Assembly (NCBI GenBank): GCA_963082975.1
Contig: OY720347.1
Span: 31,017,398 to 31,081,397 of the forward strand
Length of the DNA: 64,000 nt
Direction: 5' to 3'
Source of the DNA: Labia minor
Lineage: Eukaryota > Arthropoda > Insecta > Dermaptera > Spongiphoridae
Shown here: positions 35,875 to 48,337 of the stretch, piece after piece
How the letters are laid out: every line of letters begins with the position of its first letter
How positions within the stretch are numbered: the stretch's first letter is position 1
Program-made: the position numbers and the translations under genes
Notes under the pieces: generated by a model
Seen by the model: the letters and a program-made list of their open reading frames with translations, nothing else
What the model was told of the DNA's origin: nothing
Database searches by the model: none

Positions 35875-36496
35875 TTATTTATTTCTTTTTCTATTAAAAA
35901 ATGATACCACTTTGTGAAGAAAACTTTGTTTAATTTGTTGGTTTTTTAAATTTTCCTGATTTTCTTCATTTATATCTTCATTATCACTATAAGATTCATT
36001 TTCATTGTTATCATATAATATTTTACTTTTCTGATCATAAGTAGTATTATATTCGTTAGATGTTAATTCAAATGAAAGTGTTTCAGCTTAAATAAAAAAA
36101 CATATTATTTTATAATAAATCGTATTTTTAAAAATATAACATACTTGTTGAGTTTTCATTATCGGCATCATATTCTTCCTCTATTTTATTATTTATATTC
36201 ATCAATTTTAATATTTCTTCTACTGTAGAAACTAATGGCTTGTTTAAAATCAAACCTTTATAATTTCTAATTGCAATTAAATATTCATTTTCATTTTTAT
36301 AATAAAGAGACGTAACTTTTCCATCTTGATACTGAAAATTTTTATTATATTTAAAAAGAAATATAATTATCAATATAATAATATGACTTACATATAATCT
36401 TAATAAATCCTCTTGTTGTTGGTGTTCATTTGTCCAACCAAATAGAATTTTATGTGGTACTTTTCTCCAATTATGATGTAATAGTTGAATATTCAT
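35875..36496 (-). CDS. Acidic 167-residue protein of unknown function
   Basis: Three exons (36496-36392, 36331-36145, 36086-35875), all phases consistent and with good GT/AG sites. The protein starts MNIQLLHHNWRKVPHKILFG and continues WTNEHQQQEDLLRLYQDGKV; it then has TSLYYKNENEYLIAIRNYKG and a VSTVEEILKLMNINNK helix. The second half is acidic and low complexity (Asn/Glu/Asp/Ser). It ends with a basic patch (FFNRKRNK). There is no signal peptide or membrane helix. I recognise no domain. It is tail to tail with EBP2. The last codons contain AATAAA in frame (AAT AAA TAA), which could also serve as the poly(A) signal. Confidence 0.75.
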
Positions 36497-37870
36497 AATT
36501 TATTATATAAATATATCAATAAATTTTAATTTTATGTATAATGGTACTACTAGAAAGTTGACTAATTTAACTATATATAAGAATAAGATAATGATTCTTT
36601 TCTTTTAGTCAGGGAAAGATAATTATTTATTTGTTTAAAAGATAAGTACTTTTAGAACAATCGTTTTCATTTTATTTAATTTATTATATCGTTTCCCAAT
36701 ATTAAAAAAAATAATATATTTGTTATAGTAAAAATTTTATTTAAAAATTATATATTATAAATATATATATATTAATATATTTAATATAAGCGATATTTAT
36801 AGAATGTTCAAATATTCTACCTTCTTTTAAATAATTAAAGAATTATCTTTGATAGGTATTTTATAAAAATATAATATATTCTATTTAAAATTCTAATCTA
36901 ATAGATAAATTAATATATATTAACATATACATATATTAAAGCATTTGAAGTTTTATCTATCTTATATTAATTATTTCAAGGCGTAATAATGCATATTATA
37001 AAAAAATTAATGATTAATATAATTTTATTTTGAAAAAATATACATAATACAAAGTTAATAAAACTTAAAAATATTTTTTTTTGTTGTATTAACTAAATGA
37101 AATATGTTGCGGGCCTTGAGCCCAGAATGAAAGTATAAATACAATTTAATATTTAAATAAACTTAATTACATTCTTTAATATTTTAATTAAAACTTAATT
37201 AAATAAATAAATGTATAACTTTTTGCTGAAAATAATAAATGAAATAAATTCATCTTATCATACAAATAACATTATAGAAAGATTGATCCTTATTTTTATA
37301 CAGAGCATATTATATCTATTCAATACTTTTAAATAAAAAGTATAGTAGTTGCTCATGGTAAAATTAAATAAAATTAGAACCTATTCATATTTATTATTAT
37401 CTTTTATTTTGGCCTTCAGGTTCAATGCCCAATCAGCATTAGCATCTGTCTTAAACTAAATTATTTATACAGATAATGGGTTTGAACCCTAGACTCTTAA
37501 ATTTCCAGGACTCAGCTCCACCATTCAGATTCATTTGAAATAAATGAAATATTATCTATATTAATAAAATTGCACTTCGAATAGTTTAATTAAATGATAA
37601 TTATCATAAATTATTAATTAGAAGCTATCAATATTGCACTCACTGAATCATTTATAAACAACATCAATGAGATTTAAAAAATACTTGAATCAAGATAACC
37701 AAAGAATCAAAGACCCGTAAGAATTATTTTCAAAAATTGATCCTATATTCCCCTATTTGATATATAATATTTATATTTTTCAGAAAATTATTTATATAAT
37801 TAATTGAAAAAAATTCATTATCATAAAGTTCTTTTATTGATGAGATTTCATTTTCAAATAGAAATATTTA
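36497..37870. other. AT-rich spacer
   Basis: No gene on either strand. It is mostly A/T homopolymer-like text. Two slightly GC-richer bits (near 37097-37130, cgggccttgagcccag, and 37410-37540) have no open frame and may be worn repeat remnants. Confidence 0.5.
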
Positions 37871-39139
37871 TTAATGAAAAATAAAATTATATATTAAACT
37901 GTTTATTATTAAATTTATAATGAACAAATTAACAAATGTATGTAAATGTTTTTTACTAGAGGAGTTACTTTTAAAAACATTATATTTAGTTAATAAAATT
38001 GTATCTTTCTCCGTAGTTAAATCATTTGGAGATTCAGTGTAATTATATAACATAAGACTAATTGTGGTAATCTCGTCTTCATCGTTTAATGTTTGAGGAA
38101 AACTATTAATTGTTGTAGGGTTTGAATCTTCATTTTTGATACAAGTTGTAGTTGTTGAACATAACTGCAATGTATCTGACCATTTAAAATTATTGTTTTG
38201 TTCTAAACTTTTGCAAAATTGACAAATTTTACTCTTACAATCAATACTTAATGAACAAATTAATATTGTCTCATGATTATTAGTGCAATCTAATTGATTG
38301 AAATAATTGTTAGTTAATTCAATATTTTGAATTTTTATATAAAATTGAAACAAATCTGAAGAAAGATCTTTTAAACGATTGTTTGATAAATCTAAAGATA
38401 AAATTTTTTTATTATAAAGTAACTCTTTAGGAATTATGGATATTTTATTGGATCTTGCATAAATATATTTAAGTTCACTTAAAGGTGTTATAATTTCTAA
38501 ATTAATAATATTGCAGTTATTTATAAATAGTGTTTCAAGATTTTGATTTAATTCAATTATACTTTGGTCACCAAGTAAATTGTTGCTTAGATCTAATTCA
38601 TTTAATAATTGATTGTTTCGAAAATTTAAATGAACAGTTAAGAAATTATTAGAAAAATTTAGAGATTTTAATATTTTTAAATTATGAAAAACATCAATAT
38701 CAATCCAATTCATTTGATTATAACTAAAATTGATTTCTTCAGCCAATTCAAGATGTTGACAGATCATGTTTTTATTTAAATGTGTAATATTATTGTAACT
38801 TAGATCAATATGACTGTAACAAATTATTTTATAGTTATTTTTTTATTTAAGAATTATGTTGTTTTTAATTTTATAAAAATATTTTGATATCATTATTTTT
38901 TAAATAATTATATAGATAAAAGATTATATAGAAATAGTATATTATAAAGATATAATAGGTTACCTGTATTTAGTGAAAATATTTCTACAAGGAATGCTTT
39001 GGAAATTTCTTCCTTGACATAATACTAAATTAGCATTTCTGCCAGATTGACATATACATCCTTTAATACAACAATTAATTTGTAAAAAATTAATTTTAAT
39101 TATCACTATAAATACCAGGAATGTATAAAAAAACGACAT
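37871..39139 (-). CDS. Secreted or membrane-anchored leucine-rich-repeat protein
   Basis: Two exons (39139-38964, 38813-37871) give 372 residues. A signal peptide (MSFFYTFLVFIVIIKINFLQ) is followed by a cysteine N-cap (CCIKGCIC...LVLC...IPC). Then come about six to seven LRR units, with IDLSYNNITHL, LNFSNNFLTVHL, ELDLSNNLLGDQ, YARSNKISIIP, SLDLSNNRLKDL and IELTNNYFNQL. A cysteine-containing C-cap region follows (CSLSIDCKSKICQFC). The last ~23 residues are hydrophobic (VNLFIINLIINSLIYNFIFH), either a membrane helix with no cytoplasmic tail or a GPI signal. It is extracellular LRR type, probably adhesion or recognition; the ligand is unknown. The usual start is the first ATG. No specific orthologue is recognised. 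Confidence 0.8.
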
Positions 39140-39838
39140 ATTTCTATTTAGTTTTAGATAAGATTATAAATGTATAAAGTAAATATTATGATAACAAGTA
39201 TATCCGAACATTAGTCCGTTAAAGTGAATTGAATTAAAGGAGGGAAAATAAAGAATGAAAAAAATAAATTATAACTTATACAATATTTTTAATGGACACA
39301 AATCTCAAATAAAAATCGAATCCTATATAGTTAGTTTAATAATAATAAAATCTATATAACCAGTAATGGTTGCAAATTTATCGAATAATTTTTTTTCTTT
39401 AAAGAAAAATTATTATTTCAAATAAAAAGAGACCCATAATCTTTACACACAAGAAAAATGATTGGAAGTATCTCTCATATACATCTATATATTATATATG
39501 TCGTTAAATTAATCGAGAGATATATTAATTAATAAGAAACAATTTAGAGAATATATATATAATATAAAGAAGATCCACAGTTCAGACTAAAAGATTTTAA
39601 TCTAAATTAAAATTTATTTAATTTTAAGAATACATAGCATAAATTTGTTTATTTAAAAGAAAATATATATCATCTAAACAGAAAATAATTTAACTTTACT
39701 ATATAATAAAAAGATTAAAGTTATGAAGAATTCAAATTGCAAAATATTTAGAAAATTCTTAACAAAATTAATATTCATTTTTGATTCTCGACTAGGAATT
39801 ATAAAATGAGATAGATCAGATTATTCTATATGATCATT

Positions 39839-42800
39839 TCAGTCACGTACACGAAGACCCCAAATACTGGTACGGCGAACTCCAACAGTAGGCCTTGCCA
39901 CAGAGGAAAATATAAATTTATTTATTTCCACTTCAGGCATTGACTGTTTTAAAAGTTGAATTGATTGTTCAGAAAGTAATCCGAAAACATCAAGATACAT
40001 TAAACTTGGAATTAATGCTAGTTTTATATATTGATTAGGGGGTATCGAATAACATCGACTTAAAGAAAAATATTCTACTTTTGAAAGTTTAGATAAATAT
40101 TCAATGGATTCAGATGTTAATGAAGTACTATCGCTTAAATCCAATTCAACAATATCTGGACAAGTTTTAACTAATTGCATTACGTGAGAATCTTTAATAT
40201 TTTTTCGGCATCCACTAATATTAAGCCGTTGTAATGTGGGTGGAAGCATTTCTACAATAGAAGTTAAAGCACCAGAAGACAAACTTGTCCATGCGAGGTT
40301 TATTGATGTTAATCTATAAATAATGAAAAAAAGTATAAATTTATATAAAAATTTTCAAATATATGTTAGGTTTCTTTTATATAGACTTACTTTTTACATC
40401 CGTGTAATATAAGTTTAACGCATTCATCATTTAATCCATAACAAAGAGCTAAGTTTAGAACTTCAAGATTAGCATTTTTTCCTATATATTGACAGCATTT
40501 TGCATTTAAAGTACAATGTTCAAGACTTAATTTTTTCAAGAAACTAGTTGTTGATAAAAGTTGAGCAAGATCTAAAATGACATTGAAAAAGTATTTATTA
40601 TTTTCTTAAATATAATTATTCCCATGAAATTAGTGATTTTTAAATATCGATTTTAATTAATAAAATTTCTCATTTTTGGTTTGATTATATGAATTGAAAT
40701 TTAATATAACAATATATATATATATATATATAATATATATAGGTATATAAGCTTCTAATTATACTTGAAAATAAATTAAAAAATAAAAATATAATAATAA
40801 TAAATAAAATGATAAACTTTAAATTCAAAATTTTTGTTCTAATTATAAGTGACACATTATCTGAAATATCAAAAAAAAAAAAAATTGAATACCATTTGCT
40901 GTTAAAACTGCCATGCTGAGATCGAGATATTGAAGCTTGGATTCCTTTGGTTTTTCAGTAGGGAATATCGGTGCTCGAATATCAGTCTGTGCTAAACGAA
41001 GAATTATTGGTTTTCTGTTCAAAATATGATGCATAGAACCTGATCTAATAGGACGAGAAGCAAGATCAAGTCTAGTCCAAAGAGCTTCATCAAGAGCAAT
41101 TTGATTCCATCGTTTGCATACAAGGGAACATCTTGTTAAAGATCGTTTTGGTAGCCAACGAAAAATAGATAGTACCATTTCGTCGGAAAGTTTTATGAAA
41201 ACATCTAAATAAAAAGAAATTGAATCTAATTATTTTTCATAATTATTTTTATTTGAAATATTTTATTTAATTATAAAATAGAAAATAATTTATGAAACAT
41301 TATACAAAATACATAGATTTATTTTAAATTTGATTTTAACAATACTCGTACTATTCTTAAAATTAATTTAAACTAATTTATATAAATTAAAAATAATTAT
41401 TCTTATATATATCTTATACCAATCAGAATTATAGTCATCTTAAACATTTCCTTAAAAAAAAATTATTAATCTATATATATAAAAAGGATTTTGTCTGCAC
41501 ATTGCTCAGAATTTAAAAATGTTTGCATATCTTCGCGTTTCATGACCTCTAGAATCCAAAAGTGACTTTAGAATTTTTCATGTCTATCTGTCTGTCCCGA
41601 AAATAACTATTTTATAGACTCAGAATTGGCTGAACCGATTTCTATGAAATTACATCACAATATTCTTATATACATCTATAGTAACATAGGTTATAAATTT
41701 TATTAATATCTAATTAATAACCGCAGAAATTAATTTTTTAAAGTTTATATAGTGTTGTTCATTCAAGAACCTGGCGTGGCCCACTGTCCCTAGCGGAATC
41801 ATTTTCACAATGCTTATATATTAATTATTATAAAAATTCCCAAATAAAAAATTAATATAATATTTTATATTAAATGCTAATATTCAAATATCATTTCAAT
41901 TAAATATTTTATTCTAAAAGTTCTCATTTTAATTAATTTAATAAAATATTTAGATCTTATTTATATAACTTAATTTTTATTTATTCTTTCTATATATTTG
42001 AATATTTCATCTTTTCTATTTGAAAGTGAAAGGTTAAAAAAACAGAATATATTATTTTTAATGTTTTATGAATACAAAAATATTTTCAAAACGTCAATTA
42101 AAATGACTAAATTATATTATTTTTGTTTTTGTTTCAATTATTAATTACAACTATATTTTATGTGCAAAAATGATTTTTTGGTTATATAAAATTAAAATAT
42201 GATTTTTTAGACAAATGATATAAACGAGATGTTTTAAATTTTTGTTATTTTTATATTGAGTATTTTTTTTAAATTTGTTTTAAATCAAATTTTTAATAAA
42301 TTCAGAAAAAAAATACTGATATATAGAATATATAGACTATACGAATATAATTTGAAACTCTTTCTCTTCCTCTATTTTAAATTTAAAGAAACGGAGCGTT
42401 AAGAAATTAAGAAGTCTTATACAACATGGATGGGTAAATGAATTGGGCTAGAAGAGGAGGCAATTTATATTTTTCTTCTAATTCAGATTTACGACACAAA
42501 TCGGACAACATTATATCAAATCTCGCTAAGAACATTCAATATTTCTTTTCACAAATTATTCAGTCTTGGCAAGCGTATGACTCACAATCAGTTTAAATTG
42601 AAATTTATATAAATTAACAAAGTGAATATTTTTATTTGTTTAAATTTTATTATAATGAGTCAAAAAAAATTAAATATATAGATCACATGATTAAGAGAAG
42701 CAAGAAATTTGAGAGAAAATAACTGTTGGATGGAGGTCGGACATGACAGAAACTGTAAGCGAAATCTTCAATAATTTTCAAATCTCGCCGAAGGTGCTCT

Positions 42801-45305
42801 GAGCAGCTAGTATGTATATATTTTATTCAATCTAATTAAAAAATTTGATTAAATTTAATTTTACTTGCTATATAAATAGATAGTTGATATAATCAAACTA
42901 GGGTCCAAAATTGCTATTTTTAAAACAATCAACAAAAACAAATATTAATTCAAATAAATATGTACTGAATACAATTGAAAAACTATATGGCTATATTAGC
43001 ACAAAAATTTAACTAGTACTGAAATATTTGATTAAACATATTGGGGAAAAATCAAACGGAATCTAATTAATCAAAAAAATTCAAGTATTAGGTTACGAAG
43101 ACTAATTAAATATAATTGAACATTCGCAATTAAAAAAAAATAGTCGAAGCAGGAAAAGAGGTGGGGCTTAAAATTAATAGTGATAAGGCAAAATATTTAG
43201 TAACAGAGAGGTGCAGTATTAACACAAAACCTTAAGATACAAAACGTAGAATTTGAAAATGTAGAAAAATTTAAATAGAGGTTGCAATCGGGTTACCCCT
43301 GTCATGCAGATTATTAATCATCCAGATTATTAAAATGCCAAAGTCTACACAATGTGCTAATTATCTAAAAGATCAATCAATGAAAGAGAAGGAATATTTA
43401 TTTGTAACATATTCTAATTATTTAAAGGGTACCGAAATTGTTCACTATTCCAATATAAAATAATTACATTAAAAGGTGAAAATATAAATATAACAGGCTA
43501 GAAATTTAATTAAGGATACTAATAATGACTCTAAGTTATTTTAATTATAATGGTAAATGAAATATGTATTGATTGCCTTAAGTTGAATTTAATATCAATA
43601 ATTCTAAATATAATTTATTGATAAAAAAATATATAAAAGAAATAAAAAAATATAAAAAAAGAAATAAAAACCTTGGCCTTTTGGTCTAGCTAACGACTTT
43701 CTTTTATGGAGAAAAAAATCAAATTTATCACCAGTATTTGAGATTATTTCTTCCTTAAGTTTTTGTTTCGATTCTTCATTAATTGAATGTCTTTTATTTA
43801 TTGATATATTAATTTTATTTGTTTCCTAAAAGAACATAGAATTTGTTAAAAGAGAATAAAGATAATAAACAAATTTTAAACCTACTTCTGATTCAATTTC
43901 CACAGACGAATCATCAGAATTATCAGCCAAAAATTTTACACCAAGCCCTAGTAAGGTTTCAGCATTCACATTTGAATCATCTAACGTCCATAAATTACTT
44001 GTGTTACTTCTTTCATCATCGCTTGATGGTTTATGTCTTTTAGAAGGTCTTATATAAAAAATAAAATAACTTTATTTATAAGCAAAACTACTTTGTATAT
44101 ATAAATTAAGTTCTAATATAATATAATATTAATTAAATTAAATAATATATCTTGTGTAGAAAAAGAAGAATCAGGGTATAAAAGGTATAGGTTTGAGAAT
44201 ATTATCAGCGGTTCAGAAGTGATACTACTAAGTCTAATTTAATCATTTTTCCTGAACAAAACACTTAAAACTTTAAAATAGAACCTTGTTAAACATAATT
44301 ACACATTTTTATTTAAATTAAAAAAACAAATTAAGAGAATTAAATAGATTTAATTATTTATTTAGTTATTTATGTATATTTTTTTTAAAGAAAAAAATTA
44401 ATAATTATTTATATATTTAAAAAAATTATTATAAATAAATTAATAAATAAAAGATTTTTCTTTACGAAATTGTTAGTAGCTTCTGTTCTATTATTTGTTT
44501 TTTATTGTTCTGATTATTAATGTTTTATTATTCTTCTTCTTATCATAAATTTGATCTATTCATTATTTTCTTTAATAATCATTTTTTTTGAGTAGAAATT
44601 TTTAACATTATTTATTTGAATACAAATAAAGAAAAGATTATGTTATTATTTGATTTCAACTTCTTTTTATGAAAATTTTATAATTTTTTTAATAGTGGTA
44701 GACTCAAAGATTTTTTGTATAGCCTTTGTATAGAAATCTGCTTATATTATAAGGATATATTGGAAAAACAATCGGGACTTAGAAATAAGAATTACAATAT
44801 ATGAAAATTAAAATAAATATGAAATAATAATGAGGAGGATGATGATGATGGGCAAATTTATAGTGGTAAAAAAATATCAATTAACTTTTATATATAATTT
44901 GTATTTAATAATTCTAAAAGATTAACTTATTTTCTATATCGTTAATTTATTATAAAGAATAAATAATGTTTAATTTCTAAATTAAAAATGGATCAAGGTA
45001 TCATTTTATTATTAAAAAATTAAGTTCATAAGAAAGAGAAAAATGCTTAGATGAAATAAGATTTTTAAAAAATATGAAAATAAATAAATAATAATATATT
45101 TCAAACATGAAAGATACCAAATTTCAACTAAATTTTTATTTTAAAATAAATAATTGTATGGTAATTTGGCGCTCAAAAAAAGACTAACCTATAATAAATA
45201 ATATAAAATAAAGAATATTTTATTTTTATACCTTTCTGATTCTGGCGATGTATCACTAATACTTGATGTATTTTTCCTTTTATCTCCTGATTCAACTTGT
45301 ATCAT
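39839..45305 (-). CDS. SKP2: SKP2, F-box/LRR substrate adaptor of SCF ubiquitin ligase
   Basis: Six exons (45305-45232, 44048-43886, 43825-43672, 41204-40893, 40571-40391, 40313-39839) give 452 residues (human 424). The N-terminus is polar and disordered (MIQVESGDKRKNTSSISDTS; RKSLARPKG). The F-box is at ~residues 131-175 (VFIKLSDEMVLSIFRWLPKR, SLVCKRWNQIALDEALWTRLDL). Leucine-rich repeats follow: LQYLDLSMAVL, LKKLSLEHCTL, LEVLNLALCYGLNDECV, LTSINLAWTSLSS, LQRLNISGCRKNI, IVELDLSDSTSLT. The C-terminal tail is basic. SKP2 recruits phosphorylated CDK inhibitors such as p27/Dacapo for ubiquitination at the G1-S transition. The intron between 41204 and 43672 contains Helitron copy B and a LINE scrap. 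The last exon lacks a nearby partner gene. Confidence 0.93.
41470..42810 (+). mobile_element. Helitron copy B in a SKP2 intron
   Basis: Starts TC (preceded by A) in tctatatatataaaaaggat, continues tttgtctgcacattgctcag, and ends gccgaaggtgctctgagcag followed by CTAG (42807-42810) and T. This is the same family as copy A: the stretch 41880-42480 aligns with the reverse complement of about 16200-16930 (tactgatatatagaatata, gttaagaaattaaga, agaggaggcaatttat). It has lost one stem arm of the 3' hairpin by mutation (aaatctcgccgaaggtgctc). No coding gene. It is antisense to SKP2. Confidence 0.75.
43138..43300 (+). mobile_element. LINE scrap
   Basis: Encodes EAGKEVGLKINSDKAKYLV, an RT-domain segment, followed by a VEFENVEKFK-like segment, both matching the LINE pieces at 15618-16190 and 32776-33135. 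It is short and truncated on both sides. It lies about 330 bp beyond the end of Helitron copy B in the same SKP2 intron. Confidence 0.65.
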
Positions 45306-47338
45306 TTTTAATTTGTTCTGAGGGAATCAATCTTTGGTTTTATCTAGTTCTACAAATGGTTAATTTCCCGCTATTCAACTGGTTAAAATATAAAATTCAT
45401 CCCGCCACTAAATTTCTGACATTTCATGATGAGAAAATGCGCCCTCTGGAAATACTAATGATTCTAACTATTATTTCGGCAAATACAAAGCGCAGGTCAA
45501 AATATTGATATTTAAGTAAATACTTAAGAATTGATTAATATATTTATTTCCATTAAAGTTTATCAATCATTTTTTTTTATAATTCGTTTAATTTATATTC
45601 ATAAATGTTTTTCATTTCAAATATTTGTTCAATTAATACATATATTTGATCTTTTTAAATATTTCTTTTAATTAAGCGCCCTTCTTGTATAACCACCTTT
45701 AGCATACTTCTGTCATACATTTAAATTCTATTTATAAATTTTAAATACAATATTATATTCACAAAACGTTATCATGAGATATTAATTTTTTCCATTTTAC
45801 CAATACCATTTATGATCAGTTTCGTAACTTTTAATTTTATATTATTTAGGAGGTAAAAAAAAGAAGAGACTTATACCTTTTGCCATTCTATCTTTACTAT
45901 GAATTGAATAATTTTTGTTTTACAAAAGTAAATTTACACTAATCCTCAATATATATATATATATATATTTTTAAATCATTTAAATTTTATTAAATACATT
46001 TATTAGATATTTAAATATACAAATATATTGTTTTTTTTTAATTAAATATTATGAAATTATATTTAAATATCTACATCCAATCGCATTTAAATCTATTGAA
46101 AAGGATAGTTGATTAGTACTTAATAGTTTCTTGATATAGTAATTTCTAAATAAATAGTAGATATAGTAAACAAAAATTTTATCAAAATGATAAATAATTA
46201 TAATTTAATAATATTAATTATTATTGCTTTAAAATTAAATTTTGTATATTCGTCAAATGATTTATGCATACATACATACACCTAAATAATTGTTAATAAT
46301 CATATTATAGATAGAGACTTTTATCTCGTTTAGCTGCTAAGTTCGTTAGAATCTTTTTTATTTTTTAATAAAAAAAACCCATTGATAAAAATTTGTATAA
46401 ATAAATATAAATTTTACACAATAATAATTTATCCTTTATGAATAGAAATAAATTTGTATTTCATTTTTAACATGAAGCTAAAAAATAATATGATACACTA
46501 TATCGTAAACAAAAAAATATGATAAACATTTAATAACAAAATAATAATTAAAGATTTTATCATGATAGGGTTACGCTCTCGAAACTATTAAAATTCGGTG
46601 TCAGCAGAATTAATTGATAATTTTCTAATCAATAATTATGAAGCAATAATAAAGGAAATATGTTTTGAAATTTCTAATCAAAAATTTATCTATTTTTTGC
46701 TTCAATCTTGTTGAATAATTTACTGATTAATTTATTTATTGTTCAAGATGAGTAATTACTATTAAAAATAAATTATTGTCAAGGAAAACAAAAATAAAAG
46801 AAAGGAGAATATATATGTATATCTTTAGTAATTAAAAGCTTTGATATTTCATAAAAAATTAAAAAGAAAAAAAGGATAAACATTTCAAATAGAAAATGAA
46901 ACCAAATAAAATAAAATCTTAAAATTTTAATTAAGTTAAAATTAACTTTTAAGTTGTTTAGGTTGGTTTGATATAAATAATAGATCACTGCTGTTAGATT
47001 TCACATCAGTTTCTTCAAGATAATGTTTCTATTTATGCATATTCATTAGTTTATTTAAACTATAGAAATAAAATATACAATCATCAAAATAGAGATATGT
47101 GGATAGCGAGGGGGTGGAGGAGAACCATTCTTTAAAAGAAAAATATTTATCAAATTGAATATTAATTTATTATTTCTAACAATAATTTTTAATTAATAAT
47201 TAGATTTAAAAAAATGGAATGCTAGAAAACAAACTAAAATAAAATTATTATAACATTTTATTTTTTTTCTATAACAAAATGACTAATTTACATACAATTA
47301 TTTACTAAAGATTGAAATTTTTATCCATTGATGTAAAA
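45306..47338. other. Spacer upstream of SKP2
   Basis: Contains the SKP2 promoter, presumably close to 45306-45700, where the DNA is slightly richer in GC. The rest is AT-rich, with a (ta)n tract at 45952-45968. The open frames here (81 and 69 residues) lack protein-like composition. Confidence 0.45.
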
Positions 47339-47831
47339 TTATATTTTAGAATTTAATATTGTCGTTATTGTTTTGATCATTGGTGTAATTACATGTGGAT
47401 GATGGATGCGTCTATCAGTGCGATCAGATTCAATCGGACGATCATGAAACCATCCGATCCTAAGAAAAAATATATTGAAAAATGATTTAATATATTTAAA
47501 TGTACCCCTATCCTATTACCTTTGACTTTCTGTTTCTGGATAATCAGTTTTATTTTTTGGAAGTTGCTCATAAGCTAAATGCACTTTATTAATGAGTTCT
47601 TCATCAACTTCCTCCGGTGTATCATCATGGCGAGCATAAAATTTAGGAGTCACCACATATACTACAATCAAATTCAGCTTATAAATTAGTTATATTTATA
47701 TATAAAATTAGTTAAATATCACCTTGACATCCTTTGCCCAATTTAGGATTATAAACAGTATTTAATTTAAAAAACTTCTTTTCCCTAATAGCAAGTTGTT
47801 CATATCTAGGATCAAAGATTAATTCAGCCAT
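47339..47831 (-). CDS. CFAP144: CFAP144 (FAM183-like) cilia- and flagella-associated protein
   Basis: Three exons (47831-47723, 47661-47520, 47459-47339), phases correct, 123 residues (human ~134). It starts MAELIFDPRYEQLAIREKKF, then YNPKLGKG; the middle is YARHDDTPEEVDEELINKVH. The family signature is at residues ~77-110: KTDYPETESQRIGWFHDRPI then DRTDRRIHHPHVIT, matching the vertebrate pattern KYPETQTE.QEIGW..PL...ER.D.RL.H. CFAP144 is a microtubule inner protein of axonemal doublets, so expression is expected in sperm or ciliated sensory neurons. The 3' end is short and AT-rich. Confidence 0.75.
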
Positions 47832-48201
47832 TTAAGAAAAAAATTGTTGAAAAAAATAAACAAATAATATTGTTATTTATGTTTGCATCAATTAACTCGG
47901 GTATAAATGTAAGGCTCAAGGATTTTTTAAATTTTAAAAAATTTCAAAATTAATCTTAAAAATATTACTTTATTCCAATTTAAAATAAAAAAAATCTAGT
48001 TATGGCTGAAAATATGTAAATTTTGAAAAGGTCGATCTCAAAAATAAATTCAATTGTACATTCAATTCCCTTTACTTTCAAATGAGTATAAATAATTTTT
48101 TCTTTACTTTTAATGTTATAATTAGAATCAATTTGAATAATAAATATTATCAAACCTCAAATAAATTTAACCCATTATAACAATAAATGGTCTTATCCTA
48201 C

Positions 48202-48337
48202 CTCCTAAATTTGGACGAAGTGGATTAATATAAGATTTCCCCTTTTCTCTACTTAAATGAACATTTAATTTAAAATGATGTTTCGATTTCTTTTTCTTAA
48301 TATTACTATCTATATCAATTGTATTCTTGTCAGACAT
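48202..48337 (-). CDS. Orphan first exon, possible alternative start of CFAP144
   Basis: An ATG-started exon of 45 codons plus one base (MSDKNTIDIDSNIKKKKSKH, then HFKLNVHLSREKGKSYINPL, RPNLG) with a good donor (G|gtagga). It ends in the same phase (one base, G) as the CFAP144 first exon, so it could splice directly to the exon at 47661. Its INPLRPNLG resembles the YNPKLGKG at the same place in the other exon. Otherwise it could belong to a separate small gene whose further exons I do not find. Confidence 0.4.
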
